DNA of 64,000 nt from Arthrospiribacter ruber. Lineage in GTDB: Bacteria > Bacteroidota > Bacteroidia > Cytophagales > Cyclobacteriaceae. The DNA lies in assembly GCF_019343195.1 (NCBI RefSeq), contig NZ_RPHB01000002.1:186001-250000 (forward strand), read 5' to 3'. The position numbers and the translations under genes were made by a program. Positions 33,767-43,755 of this stretch are shown one piece after another (within the stretch, counting starts at the first letter, position 1; each line of letters opens with the position of its first letter). Under the pieces are notes generated by a model. The model was not told the DNA's origin, ran no database searches, and worked only from the letters and a program-made list of their open reading frames with translations.

Positions 33767-33804
33767 CAAAAATATATTCGGGCACTGCAAAAAAACTTCA
33801 GTGA
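33767..33804 (-). promoter_or_regulatory. Conserved cassette promoter with inverted repeat (cassette 8)
   Basis: TATTTTTG on the minus strand at 33767-33774. CACTG/CAGTG arms lie between 33803 and 33782; both outer bases have changed, leaving a five-base stem. Confidence 0.6.
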
Positions 33805-34200
33805 GTCGTTTATTTTGCTTGTGTGCAATCTCACTGGTACTTTGGTATTTAAAGTAAGAATTGAGATCTATTGAGAAAGATTTATATCTCAGAAAATAAA
33901 GGATGGAATAGAAATTTTCACCTTAAAATATGCGTATCCGCAGTAAAGCACATAGGTTTGTTGGATTTACAACAAAATACTTGATAAAGTATTATGCCTT
34001 ATTAAATCACTTAATGTCATCAACCATGGATGCAAAGCCATATGCAGCTATGATCAATGCTTAATTTCTACCCAAATTTTTCTAAATTGAAACTGGGTTG
34101 TTAGCTCAAATTGTACTCAATCCCTGCCCATTACCTCAAAGCTACAGCTAAGCTACATCAAAGCCGGGGATACTGGGACTTTTGGGTGGAGAGTCAACTT
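33782..34200. repeat. Diverged cassette repeat at the right edge of the array
   Basis: The same order of blocks as long repeats A-C but with many substitutions and an internal deletion: the GCGTATCCGCAGT block near 33930, an LRKIWVEIKH-type relic near 34060-34085, and the TACTGGGACTTTTGGGTGG block near 34165-34185. No gene is supported. Confidence 0.65.
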
Positions 34201-34251
34201 TGGAACAAGATTTTGGCACTTTGCGTCATTATGAAATCTCCCACTCTCTTT

Positions 34252-34538
34252 AGGGCGTGCTGAAAAACGCCAACTGAAGAATAAATTCTTTAAATTTTGA
34301 TGAATATCCCGTTTGACAAGTATTCCCTTTTTAAGCAGGTGCACGCTTATTCAATGATCTAGCTTGATTTTCGTACTCCCTAAAATTTCAAAATCCGAAA
34401 TTTTAAGGCTAGTCTCAGGCATACCATCCCTGCCTGGCGACTTGACAGGTTCTTCATTGGGTTCATTCGAAATATAAGCATACATCTTCATTCGCCCTCT
34501 TTGAATCCGGCATACCTGAGACTTTTTCAGAAAGCCCT
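34252..34538. mobile_element. Composite MITE-like element, AGGGC...TGAAAAA family
   Basis: It begins AGGGCGTGCTGAAAAACGCC and ends CTTTTTCAGAAAGCCCT, the same family as 31452-31615, and shares the internal TTTCAAAATCCG block. After GGCTAG an inner segment of about 100 bases is bounded by GTCTCAGGCATACC and GGCATACCTGAGAC, itself an inverted pair, suggesting a nested insertion. It sits just downstream of the DUF4374-type gene, separating the peptide array from the iron island. Confidence 0.6.
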
Positions 34539-34561
34539 AACTATTTACAACTTGTATGATA

Positions 34562-35803
34562 TCAATTACTCTTTTCCAACCTTCTGATCGCAGTGATTGT
34601 CCCTCCCTGCACCTCCAAACCTTTAATGGCTGTGTTGTTTTCAGCATCGATGTGGTAAACGTGACTGCCTTCTGTAGTAGTAATTCCGATATAAGCTGAT
34701 TTACCATCCTTTGGTGAATAATTATTGGTGGTGACACTCGTTATCTCATCAGCACTTGGAACGCCAGTAACCCACTGTATGCTTTTGGCATTCACATCCG
34801 CTATTGCGAAATACTCACCCGGACCCCAAGTGGCTTTTGGTTTCCCCAGGGTCAGGACAAATTTGCCACTTCCAATGTATATCCAAGAATGTAGGTAATA
34901 CCCACCGGTAAGCTCTTCCACATCCATAAAAAAGTCCTGATCAAATTCCTCCTGACCTGCCCTTATCCTTACAATTGCAGAAGGTTTGGTTGAATTCAAC
35001 TCACTATTGCTTGAAGTATTGGCCGGGGAGAAGGCATAAACATCACCACTTTCCACTACTGCCAATCCTTCCATGAAATACCTTCCTATAGAACTGATCC
35101 TATCATCGGTGATGATTTTTTCAAGTTCCATGGATGGATAGGAATATATGGCTATCCAAGCCCTGTCCGGGTCATTTGTCCCGAATGCATCACCACAGCA
35201 TCCCTTCGCACTCATAAAAGGTGCATAAACTTTATTTCCAACTTGTGTAACCCAGGTAAAGAAGCCCATCTCATCATCTGATTTCAATGCTTTCAAATCG
35301 ATCTGCCCTTCATCCACAATCTGAAGCAGCTCTGTGTCCATCCTATACCAAGATGCCATCGGGGTATCGATGTTTCTGGGAATCCTGACCATCAGCAGAT
35401 CATCTTTGACTATAGCAAAAGCCTGAACCGTCTCTGCCTGAAAATCCGAGAGCTTCTGCAGATTTCCTGTAGCATCCAAGGTGTAGGTAGTAACAGCCCC
35501 TGGATTCCCCTGCCCGTACAGCAGGGAAAAGAATTTATTTTGGTGCGACACATAGTACCTGTAGGTACCGTCCTGCTCAATTCCATTACCCTGGGTACTT
35601 ACTGTCCCATCTGTAAGGTCATCTACTGTAAGCAGGTAATCTGCCACTCCATCCGAAGCTATTGGTGTAGACGTTACTACATAGCGATAATCAAGGCCAT
35701 TGGAAGGATTTTCAGGCCCCGGAGCCTCATTGCTTTCACAGGAGTAAATTACAGGCAAGATGGCACACATTGCCCAGGCGGAAAATTTGATTTTTGTTTT
35801 CAT
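34562..35803 (-). CDS. DUF4374-type lipoprotein linked to a TonB receptor
   Basis: A 413-residue lipoprotein; the signal MKTKIKFSAWAMCAILPVIY ends in a lipobox with the Cys at about residue 22. The pattern YRYVVTSTPIASDGVADYLL, DGTYRYYVSHQNKFFSLLYG and a propeller-like repeat of strands matches the DUF4374 family, whose members commonly accompany iron-regulated TonB receptors in Bacteroidota. It starts 36 bases after the receptor gene, so the two form an operon. Proposed role: surface or periplasmic binding partner of the receptor. The ligand is unknown. Confidence 0.72.
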   Translation of the reverse strand: MKTKIKFSAWAMCAILPVIYSCESNEAPGPENPSNGLDYRYVVTSTPIASDGVADYLLTVDDLTDGTVSTQGNGIEQDGTYRYYVSHQNKFFSLLYGQGNPGAVTTYTLDATGNLQKLSDFQAETVQAFAIVKDDLLMVRIPRNIDTPMASWYRMDTELLQIVDEGQIDLKALKSDDEMGFFTWVTQVGNKVYAPFMSAKGCCGDAFGTNDPDRAWIAIYSYPSMELEKIITDDRISSIGRYFMEGLAVVESGDVYAFSPANTSSNSELNSTKPSAIVRIRAGQEEFDQDFFMDVEELTGGYYLHSWIYIGSGKFVLTLGKPKATWGPGEYFAIADVNAKSIQWVTGVPSADEITSVTTNNYSPKDGKSAYIGITTTEGSHVYHIDAENNTAIKGLEVQGGTITAIRRLEKSN

Positions 35804-35839
35804 AATTCAGTATTTAAATAATTGGTAATTGATTGCTGA

Positions 35840-38215
35840 TCACAGGAAGAAGTACCTTACTTTTCCTGTAAAATTTCTTCCGGGTTTTTGAAGGCTAAAA
35901 TTGTCGTAAAGCAGGCTGTCCATCAGGTTGCGGCACTCTATGGTAAACTGATACCGGCTTCTTTTCCCAAATGTGTAGGAACTTTCCATTTCAATGGAAA
36001 TCTGTTTTGGCACAGTCAATTTATCACTTCCCAGGCTGGGCCAGTACAGGTAGAATTCATGTACATAGAGTAAGTTGACACCGATATTCCATCGGTCACC
36101 CTGAAGCTTCACGTTGTCCAGGCCATAGGAAGCATCCACATTGCCGAATAAATATGGCATATTGGGTATTCTATCTTTGTAGAGGATACTGACGGTTTGC
36201 TGCCCTCCCTCATACTTGGTGTTGTTCCGTAAATCCTGATAAGTCATGGTCAGACCAGCCTGCCATTGATCTTTCAAGAACAACCTGAGATCTGCTTCCA
36301 CACCTTTGGTGAGTACATTTCCCAAGTTTTCCATGACCTGCATCACCTGGTTGTTGTTCAATCTGGCACGGATAAAATCCCTTGAATCCCTATAGAAAAA
36401 ATTCCCTGAAAGGTTTAACCTTTTGCTTTGCTTGCTGTCAGACCAGTAGTTGAGCCCCAAATTGTAGTTGTAACTGCTTTCCGGCCTGAGGTCTATATTG
36501 GCAGAAAGGTTGATCAAATCCCCGAACAACTCTTCGGTTTCCGGCAAGCGGTAACTCCTTTCAAAGCTCCCTTTGATCTGCAGTCTTTCTTTGAGAAAAT
36601 GTGTGAGCGCTGCTCCATACCCCAATTTGCTGAATGAATTATCCATATCCAGATAGGCAACATCTCCCCATTGTCCCGAGGGGTTATAGGACTGGGTGTA
36701 GTGGGTCCCTTGATTATAGGACTTTAAAAATACCGAAGCTCCCCATTTTTCATGGTCTCTAAGCTGATAGCCGAGGCCCATGATATTTTTTGTATTGGTC
36801 CGGGGCTGATCATACCTTGCATCATCGGGAAACAGTTCGTCACTCCCTTCTCTATTGAAGGTATTGAAGACATGGTTGAAGGTAAGGCTTTGTTTTTCGT
36901 CCAGATGATAGTGAAGTGTGGTATTTGTCAGACCATTGTTGTTTCGGAATTTGTACAATGTCCTTGACCTTTCCCCTCCGGGACCATCATAGGTTTTGTA
37001 TTGTCCAAACCAGTTATACCTTCTGTTCAATGTGTCAATATTCTGCTCTGAGCCCAAGTTATAATTGGCATTGAAGCTCAAGTCAAGCCTGGAAGAGAAC
37101 AGGCCTTTCTTTTCATACCGCAGTGTTGGCATGACAATCGTACCCCTTCTGTGCCAAGAACCAAACACAGTCACCATTCTGGCTCCGGTCTGGATTTCAG
37201 CGTAGTTTTTGCCTAAAGTTGCTCCGAAAAGCAGCTTATCTGCAAATGGCTTGTTGACCCAGCCCACTTGGGCAATTAGGGTCTCATTATGATAAGTATC
37301 ATGGAATCTCTTTACCCATTGGTCAGGAAAATACTGACCTGTATTGATGTCTGCTACATCTACATTTACCCAGTAGTTGTTATCGGAATAGTTTTGAAAA
37401 GCATTGACCTGAGCCACAAACCCACCTTTGCCAACATGAACAGCATTCACAGCAGTTCTATGGGTATTGAAGGATCCGAAGGAATAAGAAATATCCAAAT
37501 GACTCTTTTCATAGGTCTGGGTAACGATATTAATCGCTCCACCGAGCGCATCAGCCCCCAATCCAACAGGCACCACCCCTTTATAAATCTCAATGTGTTT
37601 GGCCAGATTGACAGGGATGTTGTTCAGCTGAAAAGAAGAACCCATATTGTCCATGGGGATACCATCCATAAAAACTTTCACCTGCCTCCCTGAGAAACCA
37701 TTGAGGGATAGGTTCATCCCTGATCCTACACCTCCATTTTCCCTGATCCTCACACCAGAGACACGGTCCAGGGCATGGGCCAAATCCAAGGTAGTATGGT
37801 GCAAACTCTTTCCATCAACAACATCCACAGGAAAAGCAGTCTCCCTGAGTTCTCTGACCTGGTTTTTACCATTGACCACTACTTCCTGAAGGCTCATTTC
37901 GGATTCCTCAAGCACTACTTCCAAAAAGGGTGAAAAACCAGTACCCGTGGATATACTTAACTCTTGTGATCGGTATCCTAAATGGGAGATTTTTAAGGAA
38001 TAAATCAGATCTTCCGGTAATACCAGGGAAAATAAACCCTCTTGATTACTTAAAACCCCTGTACCCAATTCCTTAACATAAATCCCCACCCCCTCCATAG
38101 GATAGGACTTGGAATCCAGAATCCTACCTTCCAGTATTACTGTACTCTGCGCCTGGCCTGCCAAAATATTTAGGCTGTAGATTGCCAGGGCTATGCATAA
38201 TTTCTTAATTTGCAT
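35840..38215 (-). CDS. TonB-dependent receptor (iron/siderophore type)
   Basis: A 791-residue outer-membrane receptor. The signal peptide ends ILAGQAQ. A carboxypeptidase-regulatory domain (about 27-100) is followed by the plug (ELRETAFPVDVVDGKSLHHT ... DALGGAINIVTQ, about 115-230) and a 22-strand-type barrel ending VRYFFL. It resembles CirA/FepA-type receptors without the siderophore-receptor N-terminal extension. It is transcribed away from the receptor at 38718; the shared 500-base intergenic region carries candidate iron-repressor operators. Confidence 0.82.
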   Translation of the reverse strand: MQIKKLCIALAIYSLNILAGQAQSTVILEGRILDSKSYPMEGVGIYVKELGTGVLSNQEGLFSLVLPEDLIYSLKISHLGYRSQELSISTGTGFSPFLEVVLEESEMSLQEVVVNGKNQVRELRETAFPVDVVDGKSLHHTTLDLAHALDRVSGVRIRENGGVGSGMNLSLNGFSGRQVKVFMDGIPMDNMGSSFQLNNIPVNLAKHIEIYKGVVPVGLGADALGGAINIVTQTYEKSHLDISYSFGSFNTHRTAVNAVHVGKGGFVAQVNAFQNYSDNNYWVNVDVADINTGQYFPDQWVKRFHDTYHNETLIAQVGWVNKPFADKLLFGATLGKNYAEIQTGARMVTVFGSWHRRGTIVMPTLRYEKKGLFSSRLDLSFNANYNLGSEQNIDTLNRRYNWFGQYKTYDGPGGERSRTLYKFRNNNGLTNTTLHYHLDEKQSLTFNHVFNTFNREGSDELFPDDARYDQPRTNTKNIMGLGYQLRDHEKWGASVFLKSYNQGTHYTQSYNPSGQWGDVAYLDMDNSFSKLGYGAALTHFLKERLQIKGSFERSYRLPETEELFGDLINLSANIDLRPESSYNYNLGLNYWSDSKQSKRLNLSGNFFYRDSRDFIRARLNNNQVMQVMENLGNVLTKGVEADLRLFLKDQWQAGLTMTYQDLRNNTKYEGGQQTVSILYKDRIPNMPYLFGNVDASYGLDNVKLQGDRWNIGVNLLYVHEFYLYWPSLGSDKLTVPKQISIEMESSYTFGKRSRYQFTIECRNLMDSLLYDNFSLQKPGRNFTGKVRYFFL

Positions 38216-38301
38216 GGCTTGTTAAATGTGACGTTTAGGAAGTAAATACCAAGGTCTTGTAGTTGGCGCTACGAGACCTTTTTTATTCTATTCACTTATT
38301 T

Positions 38302-38324
38302 TTATTTAGATTGATTTTAATTAA
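38302..38324. promoter_or_regulatory. Imperfect palindrome, candidate iron-repressor operator
   Basis: TTATTTAGATT, G, ATTTTAATTAA: an inverted repeat with a few mismatches to the perfect site at 38635. It lies about 90 bases upstream of the minus-strand receptor start, where a repressor of that gene would bind. Confidence 0.45.
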
Positions 38325-38634
38325 GAGCAAATCTATGTGATTAATATTTTCTTCAATCAAATTTTGTAAAAAAAACAGATTGATTTTTTCAATAGAAAAT
38401 AACAAAGCATATCAATATCTATCTATATCAAATTAAAATTCCATTAGAATACTTTTTAGAGAATCAGTCAACAAAAAGTTAAATAAGCCTTCAAAACCCC
38501 AATTATTTTGAATTTGATTCAGTTTTCAGTCCGGTAAAGACTATTAAACTCACTGTACGAGAAAATTCTAATAACCGATTCAGATTATCTGTATCGCATT
38601 TTATTAATAGAATTCAGAATCTCATAGAAAAATA

Positions 38635-38657
38635 TTATTTAAAATAATTCTAAATAA
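38635..38657. promoter_or_regulatory. 23-bp palindrome, candidate iron-repressor operator
   Basis: TTATTTAAAAT, central A, ATTCTAAATAA: arms pair except for one mismatch pair. It lies 60-80 bases before the receptor gene at 38718. The same site, differing only at the centre, recurs at 52499. Fur- or DtxR-type control is inferred from context. Confidence 0.6.
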
Positions 38658-38695
38658 CCTATGATACTCTGTTCAATCCTCCTACTTTTGTATTA

Positions 38696-38714
38696 ATTTA
38701 GATTTAATCCAAAT
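38696..38714. promoter_or_regulatory. 19-bp palindrome overlapping the translation start region
   Basis: ATTTAGATTTAATCCAAAT is a palindrome with one mismatch pair. It ends three bases before the ATG at 38718. It resembles the half-sites of the 38302 and 38635 palindromes, so it may be an extra operator of the same regulator. Confidence 0.45.
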
Positions 38715-38717
38715 AAT

Positions 38718-41147
38718 ATGAAAGCAACTATACTTATTTACCGTAATTTTAAAAGCTTACTAACATTTGCTTTTCTGATGCTGACATTGTCATTGGTTCA
38801 AAACGCATTATTTGCACAAAATCAATCGGCTGTAAAGGGTAAGGTAAAAAACGAAAATGGGGAGGCCCTCAGTTATGTAAGCGTCCTTGTGAAAGACACC
38901 CCACAAGGGACAGTGACAGATACCGATGGTTTTTTCCAAATCTCTAACCTAAAAAAAGGATCTTATCGGCTGGTTTTTTCCCACGTAGGGTACATTACCC
39001 AAGAGATTGACATACAGTTATATGAGCAGCAAATTTTAACGATTTCAGAAGTTGTTTTAATAAACAATGAAGACAACCTGCTCGAGTTCACTGTGTCAGA
39101 TAATCGAATCAATCCATTTGATGGCAAAGAGTCTGAATACGCTGCCCGAATGCCCCTTGACAATCTGGAAAATCCACAAGTCTATAATGTGGTGACCAAA
39201 GAACTGATGAAGGATCAGCTTATTGTTGGTTTTGATGATGCGCTTAAGAATGCTCCTGGAGTTCACAAGCTATGGAGCTCTACAGGCAGAGGGGGTGATG
39301 GTGCAGGATATTACTCCATGAGGGGTTTCAGTGTACAGCCCCGTCTGATGAACGGAATCGCAGGAATTTCAAACGGGAGCCCGGATCCTGCCAATTTAGA
39401 GGCAATAGAAACCATCAAAGGACCTTCGGGAACACTGTTTGGCGGAAGCCTTGTATCCTTTGGTGGCCTGATCAATGTGGTCACCAAAAAACCATTTGAA
39501 GATTTTGGCGGAGAAGCTTCCATTACTACTGGCTCTTATGGTTTAAGCAGGATCACAGCAGATGTAAACACCCCTATTGATCAAAAAGGAAAAGCACACT
39601 TCAGAGTCAATACCGCCTACCATCAGGAAAAGAGTTTTCAGGATGCAGGATTCAGAAAAAGCTTCTTTGTGGCTCCTTCCCTTTCCTACCAGGTCAATGA
39701 CCGTTTGTCCTTCAATATCAACACTGAGATTTTTGATTCGGAAAGTACCAACCCTTTAATGTTGTTCCTCAACCGAAGCAGGGAGCTGCTGGTGCGGACT
39801 CCAAAAGATCTGGGAGTTGGCTATAACCGTTCATTTACCAGTGATGACATCACCATCAAAACCCCAACTGTAAACATTTATGGGCAGGCCAATTACAAAA
39901 TCTCAAATAAGTGGCTATCCCAGACCAATGTATCCAGAAGTGTTCGCCAAGCAAATGGCTATTACCAATATGTCATGTTTATCCAACCGGGAGATTCTCT
40001 TCTGAACAGGTATATAAGCCTACAAAATTCTACCAATATCGTAACCGATATACAGCAGAATTTTATAGGTGACTTCAAGATTTCCGGTATGAGAAACAGA
40101 CTGGTTGCCGGTATAGATATTTTCCACAACCAGACATTCAACAACAATTCCGCCTACATTCTCTTCGATACGGTCAGTACCGCCAGGATAGATCCAAGAT
40201 ACACACAACTTACCCGTACTGCAGTAGACGCACGCCTTGCCCAAAATCCAAATCCTGCGAAGAATGAAACCAATATATATACCTACAGTGCCTATTTTTC
40301 AGATGTCCTCAACATTACTGAGCGTTTGATGACCATGTTCAGTTTGCGCATCGATAGGTTTGTCAGCGAAGGCACTTACAATCAAATTACTGACATCACA
40401 TCCGGAGCATATAACCAAACAGCCCTCTCTCCAAAATTGGGAGCTGTTTATCAGATATTGAATAAGAAAGCCTCTCTATTTGGAAACTATATGAACGGAT
40501 TCCAGAATGTGGCACCGACAACCCAACCTGATGGTACTATTGATGTCTTCGATCCCCAGCATGCCAATCAATGGGAAGTCGGTTTGAAGACAGAGCTGTT
40601 TGACGGAAGGGTCACAGGGAATATCAGCTACTATGATATCTATGTGAAAAATGTAACCCGACCTGACCCAGACAGGGTTGGTTTCACGGTGCAGGATGGT
40701 AACATTTCCAGTAAAGGAATAGAAGCAGAGCTAATTGCAAACCCTATTTCCGGACTCAACATCATAGCTGGATATGGATATAATCAAAGTAAAAATGACA
40801 GGACTGCGGAAAATATCAATGGCAGAAGACCAGTAGCTGCCGGGCCGGAACATCTAGCCAATTTTTGGATCAGCTATAGGTTTGATCATAGCAAATTGAA
40901 AGGATTTGGTCTGGGTACGGGAGCCAATTTCGCCTCCGAAAACCTGATCACCAATTCCAGTGCCACAGGAACATTTGCCCTGCCTGCCTACAAAGTTTTG
41001 GGAGCGACGCTCTTCTATGACAGCCATGCTTATAGGCTTGGACTGAAAGTGGACAACTTGACCAATCAGGAGTATTGGGGAGGATGGACAACAGTTGAAC
41101 CTCAGATGCCAAGAAGGCTATTGGCAACCTTGGCAATGAAATTTTAA
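38718..41147 (+). CDS. TonB-dependent siderophore receptor
   Basis: An 809-residue outer-membrane receptor. A long signal peptide ends NALFAQ; a carboxypeptidase-regulatory domain follows (SAVKGKVKNENGEALSYVSV, about 36-110), then a linker LLEFTVSDNRINPF. The plug has NAPGV, IETIKGPSGTLFGG and GGLINVVTKKP, typical of FecA/FhuA-like siderophore receptors. The barrel ends LLATLAMKF. The linker and plug closely resemble those of the receptors at 43756 and 50007. It is the first gene of a plus-strand receptor run and is preceded by two candidate operators. Confidence 0.85.
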   Translation: MKATILIYRNFKSLLTFAFLMLTLSLVQNALFAQNQSAVKGKVKNENGEALSYVSVLVKDTPQGTVTDTDGFFQISNLKKGSYRLVFSHVGYITQEIDIQLYEQQILTISEVVLINNEDNLLEFTVSDNRINPFDGKESEYAARMPLDNLENPQVYNVVTKELMKDQLIVGFDDALKNAPGVHKLWSSTGRGGDGAGYYSMRGFSVQPRLMNGIAGISNGSPDPANLEAIETIKGPSGTLFGGSLVSFGGLINVVTKKPFEDFGGEASITTGSYGLSRITADVNTPIDQKGKAHFRVNTAYHQEKSFQDAGFRKSFFVAPSLSYQVNDRLSFNINTEIFDSESTNPLMLFLNRSRELLVRTPKDLGVGYNRSFTSDDITIKTPTVNIYGQANYKISNKWLSQTNVSRSVRQANGYYQYVMFIQPGDSLLNRYISLQNSTNIVTDIQQNFIGDFKISGMRNRLVAGIDIFHNQTFNNNSAYILFDTVSTARIDPRYTQLTRTAVDARLAQNPNPAKNETNIYTYSAYFSDVLNITERLMTMFSLRIDRFVSEGTYNQITDITSGAYNQTALSPKLGAVYQILNKKASLFGNYMNGFQNVAPTTQPDGTIDVFDPQHANQWEVGLKTELFDGRVTGNISYYDIYVKNVTRPDPDRVGFTVQDGNISSKGIEAELIANPISGLNIIAGYGYNQSKNDRTAENINGRRPVAAGPEHLANFWISYRFDHSKLKGFGLGTGANFASENLITNSSATGTFALPAYKVLGATLFYDSHAYRLGLKVDNLTNQEYWGGWTTVEPQMPRRLLATLAMKF

Positions 41148-41215
41148 CATAAGAAGGAGGCTTTAATTTCTAAAGCCTAAAATCCTGACAAAAACCTTTT
41201 TCTAATTACAAACAC

Positions 41216-43591
41216 ATGAAAACCACATACTACCTCATATTCCTTAGTCTGCTATTGGGAAGCCAACAATTGTATGCACAAGTCAAAGTCCTGACTATAA
41301 CAGGAACTGTAAAGGAATCAGCCAATAAAACATCGATTCCTTATGCGACTGTCATGCTCAGGGATAAGGCTGACGACCAAATGATAGACGGAACCACCAC
41401 TGATGATGATGGATATTTTGAGTTGCATTCCGATCACAGGGATTTCTATATCGAACTGAGTTTTATGGGATATCTCAGCAAAAAAATCACTGATTTTGAA
41501 GAGGATGGTGCTGTTTTAAATTTGGGCGACATATTCATTGAAGAAGATAGCCAAACTTTGGATGAAGTGGTGATTCAGGGTGAAAGATCCCGTACAGAGT
41601 TTCAATTGGACAAGCGGGTTTTCAATCTGGGGCAGGACATCAGCAGTACCGGGGCAAGTGCTTTGGATATACTCAACAATATCCCTTCGGTGAGTGTCAA
41701 TATAGAAGGACAGATCAGCCTCAGGGGAAGTCAAGGTGTCCGTATCCTGATCAATGGAAAACCATCTGTATTGGCAAGTGAGCAGGGTAATATGATGGGT
41801 ACCATCACTGCCGACATGATTGAAAGAATAGAAGTCATTACCAATCCTTCCGCCAAATACGAGGCGGAAGGGACTTCTGGCATTATCAATATCATACTCA
41901 AAAAAGAAGGGGAAAAAAACTTAAATGGCTCCATTACCCTCAACACAGGAATCCCTAACAACCATAGTCTTGGGCTTAGCCTCAACAAAAGAACTGATAA
42001 ACTCAACCTATTTGCCCAATTGGGAGTGGGCTACCGTACATTCCCCCATCACAATAAGACAAGGAGTAAGGACATCGCAAACAACTCAGAACTGCATACA
42101 CTAAGCGACAGGGACTTTAATGAAGAGTTTTATAACCTGATACTTGGCACAGACTACCGGATCAACAAGTCAACGGTCATCAGTCTATCAGGCCAGTTTG
42201 CTTATGAAAAGGAAACTACTGATTCCAACAATGACTATACCCTCAAAAACCTGGAAGGTTCGGTCACAGATGTCTGGTCCAGAAATGAAGATTCCTATGC
42301 CGACAATCCCAAATGGCAGGGGGAGTTTCAGGTCAAGAAGGATTTTGACGAGTCGGGAGACCACAGCCTTTTGGCAAGCGCCACAGGGGCATTCTTCCGC
42401 AAAGATCAGGTCTCAGATTTTCAGAACATTACCCAAATTGGCAACAGACCAGATGCCCTGCAAAAACTGAATACTGACTATAAAGAAGGCATCTACACCT
42501 TTAAATTGGACTACACCAGACCATTTTCATCCTATTACGAATGGGAAACAGGTACGCAGTATGTCATCAACGGAGTTTCCAATGACTTTGCTGTCCTTGA
42601 TCAGCATGAAGACGAGTGGATTCCTGATCCAAATTTCACAAATGTATTTGTCTTCGATCAGAATGTCTTGGGACTGTACAGTACCCTGTCCAGGGAGAAA
42701 GACAAATGGGGGGCAAAACTTGGGTTAAGGTTTGAATATACCGCTTTGGACACACGTCTTGAAGAAACCCAAGAGAGTAACAGACAACGCTATGGGGATT
42801 TCTTCCCAACGGTGCATACTTCCTACAAATTTTCAGACAAGTACTCTTTGCAGGCAGGCTATTCGGCAAGGATTTTCCGACCAGGGCTTTGGGAACTGAA
42901 CCCTTTCTTTGCTTTGCAGGACAATTTCAACATCTATACAGGCAATCCAAACTTAGTGCCTGAATACACTGATTCTTATGAGGTTACATCAATCTACCAC
43001 TTGGACAAAGTATCATTCAATATAGGAGTATATCAGCGTATTACTACCAATGTAATAGAAGAAGTCTTGACAGTGGAAGACAATATAAGCATCAGAAAAC
43101 CGGATAATGTAGGTCGAAGCCGAACGACAGGCTTGGAATTCAACAGCAAATACACCCCATGGGATTGGGCGACTATCGATATTGACCTAAACTACAATGC
43201 TTTTTCCAGAAAAGGTACTTATAACCAGGAGACTTTTGGATTCTCCGGTGACCGCTGGACTTCAAGGGCTATGGGAAAAGTAAAATTACCGGCAAACTTC
43301 GACTTTGAAGCTGCCTGGACCTATGAATCCGCCTATGAAACACTTCAACTTGATATACTGGACAATTACTTCTTAGACTTAGGCTTGCGCAAAAAACTCC
43401 TTAAGGGAAAGGCAGTAGCCAACTTAAGTGTAAGAGATGTATTTGCGACCAGAAGGTTTAGGGCTGTTTCATCCCGGGAAGATTTTGAATTCAACCGACT
43501 TGGTATGGCAGGCCGATTTATCACTTTAGGTATCAGCTATGGTATAGGCAAAGGAGATGCGATGGAATTCTCAGGACAAAAACGGTTCTAA
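41216..43591 (+). CDS. TonB-dependent receptor of the OMP_b-brl_3 type
   Basis: A 791-residue receptor of another branch. Signal MKTTYYLIFLSLLLGSQQLY then A-Q; a regulatory domain (ITGTVKESANKTSIPYATVM); a compact plug with QLDKRVFNLGQDISSTGASA, NIPSVSVNIEGQISLRGSQG, RIEVITNPSAKYEAEGTSGI; then a barrel ending GQKRF. This is the outer-membrane beta-barrel family 3 pattern often called outer membrane receptor. It lies 68 bases after the previous receptor, so likely co-transcribed. The substrate is unknown; the location suggests a metal complex. Confidence 0.8.
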   Translation: MKTTYYLIFLSLLLGSQQLYAQVKVLTITGTVKESANKTSIPYATVMLRDKADDQMIDGTTTDDDGYFELHSDHRDFYIELSFMGYLSKKITDFEEDGAVLNLGDIFIEEDSQTLDEVVIQGERSRTEFQLDKRVFNLGQDISSTGASALDILNNIPSVSVNIEGQISLRGSQGVRILINGKPSVLASEQGNMMGTITADMIERIEVITNPSAKYEAEGTSGIINIILKKEGEKNLNGSITLNTGIPNNHSLGLSLNKRTDKLNLFAQLGVGYRTFPHHNKTRSKDIANNSELHTLSDRDFNEEFYNLILGTDYRINKSTVISLSGQFAYEKETTDSNNDYTLKNLEGSVTDVWSRNEDSYADNPKWQGEFQVKKDFDESGDHSLLASATGAFFRKDQVSDFQNITQIGNRPDALQKLNTDYKEGIYTFKLDYTRPFSSYYEWETGTQYVINGVSNDFAVLDQHEDEWIPDPNFTNVFVFDQNVLGLYSTLSREKDKWGAKLGLRFEYTALDTRLEETQESNRQRYGDFFPTVHTSYKFSDKYSLQAGYSARIFRPGLWELNPFFALQDNFNIYTGNPNLVPEYTDSYEVTSIYHLDKVSFNIGVYQRITTNVIEEVLTVEDNISIRKPDNVGRSRTTGLEFNSKYTPWDWATIDIDLNYNAFSRKGTYNQETFGFSGDRWTSRAMGKVKLPANFDFEAAWTYESAYETLQLDILDNYFLDLGLRKKLLKGKAVANLSVRDVFATRRFRAVSSREDFEFNRLGMAGRFITLGISYGIGKGDAMEFSGQKRF

Positions 43592-43755
43592 GCGCTAAAT
43601 GAATTTTAAGAACCTCTACCATAACCTTCACTTACAATGCCTCTTGGTCAGGCCCTTTTCAGCATATATGGTGAGAACCTGAACAGCTATTTGGATGGAC
43701 ACTGTAAGCCCAAAAACCAATGTTCCACTATTAAAAACCTCTAAACCAAATAATT

